From NCBI RefSeq assembly GCF_019059575.1, contig NW_024882877.1, positions 1 through 64,000 on the forward strand: 64,000 bases of DNA. The letters run 5' to 3'. The stretch comes from Amphibalanus amphitrite. Taxonomy: Eukaryota > Arthropoda > Thecostraca > Balanomorpha > Balanidae. A program made the position numbers and the translations under genes. Position 1 is the stretch's first letter. Every line of letters begins with the position of its first letter. Positions 22,011-33,400 of the stretch are shown piece after piece. The notes under the pieces are model-generated. The model was given only the letters and a program-made list of their open reading frames with translations. It had not been told where the DNA came from and searched no databases.

Positions 22011-25000
22011 TGTGCCGGAATAGTATGTCTTGGCATCCACAGCACCTATATAAAAACTTAATGCTATGCATATATGCCACATATGACCCGACCCGTCATA
22101 ATTCACTGCGATCACTGCTTTGTTGACAGTTTTTGCGTACGGCCTTGGTTTTTGCCTGATGCACTTTAATGCACTTTAGTGATTGAAATTTTCACTTTTG
22201 TTTGCGAACAATTCAGTAGGCATGTGAATGGATTTTTTAAGCTTTTCAAAACAAAATTCTCACATTTCTTACAAAAATATGCACATTTTTAGAAATATTA
22301 AAAGCAAGTCTTTATGTTACGTTTTTGAAGCCTGTTTCTAAAAAGAAGGCGGAATTTCAGTTTTATATCGATGCTGCGTCATAGTCACGCAAGATTATAA
22401 TGATTTGAAAATATTTCATTTTCAAAATAAGTTAAATCGCCAATTCCGGGAAAGTAAACATTTGTTGGACTCATTCAACCTGTTTCAAATGTTGAGAGGT
22501 GGATAATGTTAGTAAAATCGATAGAAAAATTGATGGCGCTGAAGTTCCCGGATGCAACCGAATTCGGCAGTGTTGGTTCGTGTCCGTGTTTATGGTGGCC
22601 TGCGCCGCAATTTTTCGTGATAAATGTAATAAGCGGGATTTATTCGGCTTCCTTTTTTAGCAAGTTATACATCATGAACATCAAAGAACTAGACCTCTAC
22701 TGAATCTCATGGAAGGTCAGTTCTTTCTGGCCGCACCAGCATATGCGAATGGCGCGCCCGTGTTGTGGTCGATGGCGTGTCGTGTCTTCCCGCTTATTTT
22801 CAGACAGTTACGCATGTTAGCAGTTAACCTGCAGTTTTATCACCACATGTCTATATGGTTAGTTGAATTGTAAACAGCCAATATCATACTTATTTCAGCA
22901 TGCGCCACCTGTCTGTACCTACTCTTACCATTATAATTAGGCACAGCACTCACAATTTTGGTGACCTAATTAACATTGGCCATTTTATTTATATACTTCT
23001 TTTACAAGCTTTACTTGAATGGTTTAGTGAGTGACTCCACATCTGAGTAACTGATGAAGTATGACTACGTTGATACAGAGCGATCACTTCGGCTGCTTAG
23101 CAGCTTAGGTAGGTACCTACCCGCACTTTTCACCCTCAAGAATTACTGGCTTTGGCCCCTCACTTGCCAGTTATTAGCTGGTTTGTTCAATCATCCAAAC
23201 AGAAATATCAATACATAGGTGAACATAAGTATGGATAGTTGCCTTTTCAATGACTGACCCAGTGGCATGTATCTTTGTGACACTGTAAATGGGCATAATG
23301 TATGTGATAGGTGTTTGTGTGGCCATTCTGCTAGCATTCTTGTGTTCTGAATCTTGATTAGCAGGTCCATGTGTCATTTATAATTATTCTCACTTGCCCT
23401 TAAAGGCCAATTACAGTAATTTGAGCTCTATAGATGACAGGTGAAACTAAGTTATTACTTATTGATAAATCTGACACTCGTCACTCAGTGTTAGTCCTCA
23501 TCCATTCGATAAGCTATCTTTCAGCCAAAAGGCAAGGATAGGTTTTCCCAGGCAGTCTAGTATCTCAGCAACTTTTCTGTTCAACTAAAGGCGATGAGTT
23601 AGTGGCTGTGTGCTCATAGAGTCTCAGTCTACAACTAGATCTAGCAGGATTTCATTGTTTTTTAAGGCAATTAATGTATGAGCCAGATTAGTCTGGCTGT
23701 ACTGGTACCTAGTTCTTTGACTTGATGCTTGTGCTGTATTACCTACTTTATATGGCCTTATGCACTTCAGGATTGACTTGATCATTGTGGGAAAGCTTCC
23801 TGCTCAGGATTTTCTTATGATATTTGATAGGAAGTGTTAATACATAAGGCTACTGTATAATTAAAACATAAATTTGTATGTATTTTCTCCATGATCTACA
23901 CTCCACCTTTTGTCCTTCCTATTTATCATGAAGGCATTATCTTAAGAAAAGCCTCAGAAATATTTTAAGGAGGATTATTTAATTACTATCAGGGAGCCAT
24001 GTGATCAATGCTGCTATGATAACACTCAAGATCACCAAAATGCATATCCCACAGATCATGCCACAAACAATAATTATCAGTTGATGTTGGCACCAATTTC
24101 TAGCTAAGTTGCATTGTGCTAGCAACAGCGTTACAGAATTACCTTTACTTTTGGGGAAATCCAGAGGAATATATTTATCTACATCACTGGAAGGAAGGAA
24201 TAGTTATTATTGCAAGGCATAGTTGGTAGCAAAGTTTTGTCACTTATATCAATTTTAGAAGGTGTGATAATGGTATTTTGACCTCATGATGCAGATAAAC
24301 ATGATAAATGTAGCTTTATCACCAGGAGCTGTTGATACATACCTAATGTCAAATAGGCACCTTCATTTCTTTTATATTCATGCATACATTCTAACTGCGA
24401 CACTTTTGCTTGTCAGTTGTCAGGGTACAATGGTTCATTAGAACATGTCTAGAACATGTTAAGTTCATGACATTTGATATTGCAGTTAATCATCATTCAC
24501 CAGAAATGACCAAAATAATTCCATCCGCGGTGCCCTTAGCTCATGTGGATGTCGCCGCTGACGGAACTGTGCTTCCGATGCGGCGCCCGAAAACTGGCCG
24601 GCGCGTCTTCAGCCCAATCCTTCTGCGGTCGTCAGTGTCGATCTGTCGTATATGGCCATTCCATTATGAACGGGAGCGCTCCGATGGCGGTCCGTTTTTG
24701 CCCGTGGCGCCCCGCTGTGAGGCGATGGCCCGGCTGTGTCACAGGAGGTCGGACGGCACTCCTTTGGATGGTCAGCCGGCGGAGGATCGACTCTGTTTGA
24801 TTACCGACCTACGAAGGTCGTTCTTGGCTATCGACCGTGCTCGAGTCGAAACGGAGGATTCCGAGGTGATAACGTGCCGACGGCCGATTCATTCGGCAGC
24901 TGTGTGCAAAAGAAGCACTCGGGTAACTTGCAGCATGACAGGTCGATTTAGCGATTGTGTTTTGTAACCAATGTTTATTTTAAGGGCTCTGCAGCGAGCA

Positions 25001-25627
25001 ATTTTGATGGTTCAGCTGAAACCATTGGTCTGGCTAAAATAAGTATCTGTAGGCACCCGATACTCTTCCTTCATGGAAACTAATTGCTAGTAATTAACGT
25101 TCTGCTGACTGATCAACTTTGTTTTATTTTGTTTGATAATTACTAATGCCATCGTTCGTATTTGCGCAGCTTGTGGATGCCACTACGCCACTACTGTCAG
25201 AGGATTAAGCCTGGAAGTCGCTTGTCAGACACACTCAGTTCATTCATATTTACTGCTTTTCACACATTGAGCAACGTTATCCAGCATATTGTCTTTATTC
25301 CACGCTAGTGCAGTGGTTGATTGTCGAAAATCTAAGCTGTTGTTTGAACATTTCACCTCCCTATTTATTTGTCTTGATAGTATCGGGTTGCGTTCATGTT
25401 GCGTGCATCGCAGGACCGTAGCAACTTGCAGCCTACAAAACTGGTGCACAAACCCATATCCGGCGACTACATCCGGTGGGATGCTGCCCCGGGCCAGCTT
25501 TAAGGTCCGTTTCAACTCTGAGACGCACGCTCCAGCTGCGTCGCTCGCATGGTAGTGATGCAAACCTCGCCCTTGCCTCCGAAGGTGCGCAGAAGGTGGG
25601 GCTTTAGAGGGCGGGCGCTGTGTCCAT

Positions 25628-25760
25628 GAGCTGAGCCAAAGTTCCATGAGCCGAGTCCCTGGCTCTTGAGATGAGCCCCTTGCTCATGAGCTTAGTTTCT
25701 GGCTCAAGAGCCGAGTCCCTGGCTCATGAGCTGGGCATGGTCAATGAGCCATGGTCAATT
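25628..25760. repeat. 20-bp tandem repeat (GAGCCGAGTCCCTGGCTCAT)
   Basis: At least five consecutive 20-base units share the pattern GAGC.GAG.CCCTGGCTCAT, followed by two shortened, degenerate units. Each unit contains the inverted pair GAGCC and GGCTC, so it could fold. Confidence 0.8.
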
Positions 25761-26149
25761 GGCATTGCGTTATGAGTACCTACGTCGATTGGTCTGGTGC
25801 GGTTGGAGTCCGACGAAGCCTTGCGGCGAAAAGTTTGGCTTCACAAGGATCATTTATCCACTGCCGCCAAAACAAGGTTACGCACCGGAAGGGAGGGCAT
25901 GAGCTGCTACGCAAAGTATCAACATGTCTGGGCGGTTGATAGCGTGGAAATTAGCACACTATGCTGAAATTGCTGATGGACGATCGAACGGCGCTAATTT
26001 TAAACTAACATGCCTGGTTGATGCCTACTCGTATGATCTCACCATTCATTTACAGTTGATAATCGCGCTGAAAGCAAGCAGTAGCTGAAGTAGGCAATCG
26101 ATAGTACAAAAGACGTAACAAAGCGCTATGACTGCACCCCCAATAAGCT

Positions 26150-27080
26150 CCGTGCGTGCTCTCGTTCCGGCACTGTTCCGGGCTGTCCGGCCCCGGCAGG
26201 GTCCCGCGGCGCCGGTGGCCGCGCGCCGTGCACCGTTATCTCGCTGTGCGGCGCTGTGAGAGGCACCTCAGCTGGGCTCGTGCCGCCGCACCGGCCCCGC
26301 CCCTCTCCTCCCTACCTTCCCCTCCCTCCGGCCACACGCGGCGGAGACGGGCACCTGCGGCCGACGACGGCCCAGGTGTGCCCGCCGAGCGGCCGGGCGG
26401 CGGCGACTGTCTCTCCGTGGGATTGAGGGCGGTAGAGTAGCGCCGATGACGCGCGATTTACGCCCGTAGCCCGGCCCCGCGGGCGACTTTGGCTGTCGTG
26501 CCAGTACCGGACGCCGCCGGAACGACGGAACTGCGAGCGCTTCCGGTCAGGGCCCCGGGCGGCCGAGTGTGGGGAGGGGAAGGGGCGGGGGAACTGTTTG
26601 CTAGCGTGTGTAGCGTGAGGGGATCGTGTTGTCTGGGTTTTAGGGCAAATGAGTAAATTAAAGCGGCGACGAAGCGCTACAAGTGACACACCAGCTTCCG
26701 GTTACACTATTTTCACCTGAAGTATAAAGCCGACTTGAAACAATCGATCGATAGCTTCATGCAGCCTTCATGCTTTTACAGCTAAGGGTAAACTGCGTTG
26801 ACATGTCACGTCCTGCCCGCTTCCTGTCTGTGACCTTTGACCCCGACTACGCCCGAGACACTTCGGATACCGCCCGGGGCTCCGCCGCGCTCCGTCCTGA
26901 TTGGCTGTTGCGGGACGGTGGGCGGGGCGTCGTACGCTCATGGGCTCGGCTGTGCGTGGCAACAGGAAACACCTGCGGGCTACCGGGACGGGATGGGCGC
27001 TGACATGCGTGTTTTCGCGGCGCAGGGTGGATGGTTGCCTGCATTGGCGGTGAAAGATTCATCGGATGGAAATAATTAAG
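26150..27080 (+). promoter_or_regulatory. CECR2: GC-rich CpG block, probable CECR2 promoter and first exon
   Basis: This block is markedly GC- and CG-rich compared with both flanks and lies immediately 5' of the first recognised CECR2 exon. The first coding exon must end in phase 1, because exon 27398 begins with the last two bases of a codon. Two short candidates satisfy this: ATG 26993 to a CAGG|GTGGAT donor after 27026, and ATG 27031 to a GGCG|GTGAAA donor after 27049. Both would complete an aspartate codon before LQTWWEIP. I cannot choose between them. Confidence 0.45.
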
Positions 27081-27397
27081 TAGCGGAGTTGAAGTGAGCT
27101 TTGGGACATTTTCAGTAATGTAATGAAAATTGATGAAAAGTGTTGAATTGCGTTAGTGCGTCTTACTAACTTCAGTCCCTAATTTACTGGCGAAATCTTT
27201 TTCCTTTGCCATGACGCATCAGTTCGCAAGAGTTGAACGTTCCATTTTTCCCCTCGGTCGACTGTTTTGCTAAAGACTAAAGATTGTTTGCTGTAAGCAA
27301 GCGTTTATTAAATACTTGTTGTCGCCCTGTATGTGTGCTCTAGGAAGTTATGTTTATGAGAATGGTTGTCTTGACGCATTTTCTCTGTTCTTTTCAG

Positions 27398-27486
27398 ATC
27401 TCCAAACGTGGTGGGAGATTCCGAGTATTGCCCATTTTTGTTCCTTGTTTCGGGCAGCTTTCAACCTCCTTGATTTTGATATAGAG
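27398..27486 (+). CDS. CECR2: CECR2 exon encoding the start of the DDT region
   Basis: The acceptor is TTCTCTGTTCTTTTCAG and the donor GAG|GTAAGT. The exon is entered in phase 1 and left in phase 0. It encodes [20 protein letters not shown] and then FNLLDFDIE, almost identical to the human [19 protein letters not shown] block. This is the most decisive family signature in the gene. Confidence 0.9.
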
Positions 27487-30400
27487 GTAAGTTTATGATC
27501 ACTAATCGCTATTGATTTATCATGTTGGCGCGAGTCAGCTTGTCAGGATGGCTAGTTTCCATACTTGTTGTATATACTTATTTTGTGTACCTACTTATTT
27601 TGTATGTACTTATTTGGTGTACTTATTTTGTGCGATTAGACTCGTAAGGCACCTAAGGGTGTGTGATGGTAGGGACATTTATTATTATTACAGTTATTTA
27701 TTACACTATGGTAGGGATTTGCACAGGTGATCTGACCAACTGCTTGGTGGGGTCTGCCGTTCCTTCGCCATTAACCCTCGCCCGTATTGGTGTTTTACCA
27801 GCCGCGAACGTATAAGAGGTCCGTTGGACCCCCCCCCCCCCCCCCATGCCGTTTGGCCGCTGATCGAGCTAGAGCTATGCGGAAAAAACGAGCGTGTTGC
27901 CCATGACGAGAGGAAGCTGATGCTACCCAATTTTAAGGTCCTAGGCCATTCGTTGACCTTCCAGGTCAGGTCAATGACCCAAAAGTCGGGGAAAATCGGG
28001 ACCTGTCAGAACTTCGTGAAATGTGGCTGTATGGGATTATTCGGGGTACCTGACCACGAATATCATATAAGTTTTGATTACAGATGCTGTATTTAGGCCC
28101 GGTTGGATCAGGTCAGGTCAGGTCAACCAGTAGGTGTCCTGCTGGGTATTCGTAGTAGGAGTCAACCGCCTCTGACAGCTTCGTAACGTGTTCCGAAGGC
28201 ACCAAAAGTACTTCGTCAATGTTCAAATGGTTGCTATATTCGAATTCAGCTACAAAAGCTAGCGTAGAAACATGTAAAACTCGTCAAAGTAAACCGAAAA
28301 GGCCAATGACTTGACCTGACCTTCAGGAGACCTTGACACCCACCCTAATGCATGGAACCAACATATCACATGTTTGAACGCTTGAAACCACGAAAAGACT
28401 GCAAACGCGCGCGAGCCGACATACGCCGCATCGCGATTCCGGCCAAACATGGTCTCGAGATATAGAGTCATAGGTCAAAGGTCATTTGGGTCAGGGACAG
28501 GGTCATGAAATTTTCAGGGTATGTGTAAAATTGATAAGGTCGAGGTTACTGAAAGTTTCGTCGTGATCAGCCGTTTTTTATGCGAGTTATTCGCTAAAAA
28601 CTGAGGGGGTCAGTTTACCCCCCCCCCCCCTATACGGGCGAGGGTTAACACCCCTCACGCCGCGCCGTCCCATTAGAAGCAGACTCCCTGTGCTTCTAAT
28701 AGGACGGCGTCGTAAAACAATTAGGCTTCACTTTTGCACGATGTGTCGTGATCTCTTTTCTTATGCGTATGCATAGTGGCGTTGATGCAATTGTATCATT
28801 CATGATAGAAATTCTTGGCATTTTCGTGGCCGTGAATTTCTAGGATCGTCTTTGTTATGTAATGGCACCTGGCGAAGTCACTATGTAGTAAAACTTTACT
28901 TCATTATTCAGCAAAGTTGACGAGCGCACGAATGCCCTTTCCAAAATCCGTTTTAATTTGGCGCGGCGCTCAGCCATGTGTCCCGTCCCGACTTTCCAAG
29001 ACGGAGTCGCTCTTAATTGTCTGGTGCGGTCTTTAGATTGTACGTCCATTAACGGTAGCGTTGTTTGGTCGGCATGGCATGGCAAACAGCGGTGCTGTTC
29101 AAACTAATGTAATGTCACAGTGCTGAGACCAGTGACAAGACAACATGCGATTTCATATAGAAATGTTATGTACTTTTAACCGCTATCGAAATTCTACGTT
29201 CATTGAATATCTTCCGTTCTAAAGTCCCGTTTTCTCTGGTGTAACTGACGGTGAATTCTGGCCGCGATTTGCCGTCGACATTTCCCATGCACGTCATCCC
29301 ACTGAACGGGTCCGTGCGCCGCCAGGACTTGGAGCAGGGCCTGTTGGCGGAGCGAGACGAGTCGCCGCTGCTGCAGCAGCTGCTGGTGCGCCTGCTGCAG
29401 GGATGCCTCCCAGAGTATGACGTCTCCGTGCACAACTGGCAGTACTACCTGAGGCGACTGCTCAAGTTCAAGTGCTTGGTGAGTTACCCAGATCAGCTGC
29501 GGTGGTCAATTCGTGTCGGTGGCGCTCGATCAATCGATAGGCTTTTATACACGGATTTGCTTATTTATTTTGCACGAAAATAGTATCAGTGGCTGCTAAT
29601 TTGGGTATTTACTCATAAGTAGCGTCCCGTTTGTTGTGCTATTTCGCCATTTCATGCAAATTGAACGGCAATAATGCATCCCACGGACAGTCAGTTGTGG
29701 AACTATAATTGCTTCTGAGAGCTGATGATGACACAGAACACCGATGGCGTCCCGTGAGGTCGTCCCCTGACGAGTTTTTGTGTGGTGTGTGTTCCAGGAG
29801 GATCCCACCATCGCCAACCCGCTGGGTGAGACGGGCGACTTTTATGATCTGTCGCTGCGAACACGCGTCACCGTTCTCCAGCTGCTGTGCGACCTGCGTT
29901 TGGAGGCAGAGGACGTGATCGACCTTCTCAAGGTGGGCGGAGACCCGGAGAGTCCTGGTGAAGCTGGGGGATTATTCCGATTGGGAGGGTTCAGTGGGCT
30001 GTGGGTGAAATTAGTTTTTGGTTTTTGTCAAGCTGTGGATGCTTAGATCGCCTAGTGTGATCTACTCAACATATTGGTTGTCTCATTCGCTTTGTCTCAC
30101 TGTGTTCTTTTGTTCTCAGAACCTTGAGGCGGACAGCCTGCGAGTCGAGCCCTTGGGTCACGACGACTGCGGTGCCACCTATTGGTATTTTTATGGAACT
30201 CGCCTCTATAAAGAGGTAAGTGTGATATTGCAGGAGTTCTGCCCTTACTCATGCAGCATGCTTGTCATGATGACGATGCAAACATAGACGACTGGACTAA
30301 GATAACCTCAATTTTTGTGGTTGTTACCTAAAGCATCGTGCTGTTGCTAAGTTTCTGTGAGAAATAAGTTCTCCATAATTTGCTTTGAATTTTCATTTAC

Positions 30401-33400
30401 ATGCTTCTTCGAACCTACTGGGACGTAAGCTTTATAATTTACTCCATTCAGTAACCGACTTTTGACATGCGTCCGATGAAGGAATGTTATCTCATTAATC
30501 TCTGGTTATTTCTATTTCCCCGTTATTTGTACGAAAAGCAGCGTGTCACGCAGCGACACCACTCTCTCCACCGTCTGCAGAGCGGCGGGGACGAGAGCGC
30601 CGGCCGGCCGGGCTGGCAGTGCGTCTGTGTGTCGGCCGATGACTGGCGCGCGCTGGCAGACTCGTACAGCGGCTCCCGGTCGCCGCTCGAGCTCGAACTC
30701 TACCACACTCTGAAGGAGGACTTCCTGCCGGAGATACCGCGGCTCTTCGCGCAGAAACAGAAACTGCAGGCGAGTTTGAGAGGCGGACGGAGGTTGTTGT
30801 GAGCAGAGCAGGCTCCTGAGGCTGCAAAGTACTTAATGGTGCGCTGAAGGTTCGTTATCAATCAGTGATACATAGTCGGTTTTTATGGTACGGAGGGCTG
30901 CGAATGGGTCTCACGTCTCAACTATTGTAGCTACCTACTGTTCGTGTACTCTGGTTTGATATATTTATACGTTCTTGACATTGTACATCTAACGCGTTTA
31001 TGTTCCACCAACAGAAGAAGCGCCAGCTGGAGATGGGCCCGCGACGGCAGTCGTCTCGAGGAAGGACGGCCGACCCCGCCTCGCCCGAGTCGGCGCCGTC
31101 GCCCACGCCGCCGCCGGCCGCCCCCGCCCCCGCCCCGCCGGTCACGCTGGCCCAGAAGGCCGGCAAGGGCATCCGTAAGGGCAAGGACTCGCTGGCAGAG
31201 TCGCCCCGCAGGGAGAAAGCTGACGTCAAAAAGCCGCCCGCGTCGCCATCCGTCTCGAAACGAGATAGGAATGAGATTAAAGAATCCTCGGGGTCGGCGA
31301 AGAAGGATAAAGATTCAAAGAAAGCTGCAGCTAAATTAAAAGAAGATGTTAAAAAGGCACCCGTCTCAGCATCGCCAAAGCGAGATAAGCCCTCTGCAAA
31401 GAAGGCAAAGAAAGAGGACATGGACGACAGCAATGATGCGGTGGATATTAAATCCTCAGCTGCTTCTAAGAAGCAAGATAAATCTGAGGCAAAGAAGCCA
31501 GTTGCACCGGACAAGCCTGTGCCTAACAAGAAGCATGATAAGTCTGCGAAACGAGACAAGAGCGACTCAAAGAAGCCCGCGGTGCCATCTCCAAAGCAGT
31601 CGAAGGGGGACTCCCGACGGCCGTCTCTGGTCAGCCAGGCGTCTCTGGACTCCTCCCTGTCAGACGCGGTGACCCCGACCGCCCCCGCTGCCGCCGCGGC
31701 GCGGCCGGCATCAGGGAGCAAACGGTCGCGGCCCGACCAGCCGGAGAAGCCCAAGAAGCGGCCCAAGGAGGAGATGGTGGAGGTGGACTCTGAGGAGGAG
31801 AGGGAGGCAGAGCGGGTGCGGCGCGACAAGGAGAGAGCCGAGCTGGAGATGGCAGAGCGGGAGAAGGAAGAGGCGTGAGTACACGGGACGGTGGGAGTGG
31901 GGGAGGGGGATGATAGATACGTCATCAGCGGTAGTGGTAAATGTAATTATGCCCATCTGTCGTATTCGACGCTCCCTAAAATCTCCAAACCAGCAGTATT
32001 GTAATGTTACATCAGTTTGTTGTCGTGCGGTTGTTGATTAATTAACTTTATGTCCATATGATTCTTGTTCTAATAACCCCGGTATCTGACCCGGCCTGGT
32101 CCTGTTTCAGCTTCATCCGTCGCGCGATCGCCATGATCGAGGCGCGCGAGGTGGGCGCTGCCGGCGGGGACCGGCGCCGCGGCCGGGACTCGCGTCGACG
32201 CTCCACCAGCAGCGGCGGAGGGGGCAGCGCCGCCGGCGGACAGAAGATCACCTCGGACCGGCGCCGTGCGCGACGGAAAGAGCCGCGGGCGCCGCCGCCC
32301 GCGCCCGCCCCGGCGCCGGAGCCGCCGCCCGCGCCTGTGAGACCGCCCGTGCCCACCAAAGCGTCGCGAAAGTACATCAGTGACAGTCTGTCTGAGAGTG
32401 AGAGTGCAAAGGAGAACAAACTGGTGCGTCCGCCGCCGCCCCCGATGTCCGACTCTGATGAGTCGGACGCTCCGACGCCGGTGAAGTCGGCGGCGCGGAA
32501 GGCGAGCCGGCCGCGCAAACAGCCGCAGAAGAAGAAGCCGGCCGGGTCCGACTCAGACGGGGAGGACGACCGACGGCCGCCGCGCGACCCGCTGCGGGAC
32601 GACTCCAACGCGGCGGCGGCGGCCGGCGGCGAGCGTCGTTTCGTGGGCCGGCGCACCAACAACTCTCTTGGCTCGCTGACGGAGCCGCTGTCGGCGCTGC
32701 CGGAGCCGGAGTCGGAGGAGGCGCCGGCCAGCAGCGCTCCGCCGCCCACCCCCGCCACCGGGAAGATACGCAGCTCGGCCAGGTGAGATGCGGGGAGATC
32801 GGAGGAAGCAACCTAGGCCCTGGGGGAGATATGGACAAGCTGAGAGGGAGATCGTAGAGACAGGTGTTGGCTGTATAGGTGGGGTGAGATATCGAGTTGG
32901 TGAGATAATGAGATGTGGACGAGCTGGTAGGGAGGTCGGGGAGATAGTGTAAAATGGGTAGCCTCAGCGTGGGATATCGACGAGTCGTGAATGAGATCGG
33001 GGACTGAGGTATGGGAGTTATGGCACGATGGGTGAAATTGAGGCGAGGCCTGTTTAGTGATGCAAGTATGTGAACCTCCAGCCCACTGAATCGATATGTT
33101 TTCGTTGATATTGAATATTTGTGGTTACTTGCGGACAATCTCGGATGCGACGCATTTCGCCCATGGCTACCCGACTTGTTCCGTTGCGTTTCCATCCCGC
33201 TTTGCTTGTTAACATCTCGCTCTACAGTCTTATGGCACATGTTTTGCTAGTCCTATCTACCACCACACGCCACCCGTGGCTGACCGCCCTTCCACCCTTC
33301 CCGTCCCGTCAGCGTGCTACACACGGACGAGGAGCTGCGCGTGGGCATGTACAAGGCGCTGGAGGCGGTCAAGGCGCACGAGGAGGCCTGGCCGTTCCTG

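Larger units (their letters stand above)
21369..26149. other. Divergent intergenic spacer between TTC29 and CECR2
   Basis: Mostly AT-rich DNA without a supported gene. A diverged duplication near 21490-22010 repeats the motifs AAACTGATTCA and GTCTCACATTTCA. A GC-rich patch at 24520-24965 interrupts the AT-rich run and holds overlapping plus-strand frames of 185 and 85 codons without recognisable similarity. A 20-bp tandem array lies at 25628-25760. Nothing else was identified. Confidence 0.4.

Noticed and set aside
25240..25647. 135-codon minus-strand frame
   Set aside because: It has some protein-like segments but no recognisable domain, splice support or neighbouring exons. It may be transposon debris, but the evidence is too weak to annotate.
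30918..31925. 335-codon minus-strand frame
   Set aside because: It is antisense to the CECR2 exon at 31015-31874. Its Ser/Phe/Leu-rich composition is the complement of Lys/Glu/Asp codons, and it lacks any family signature.
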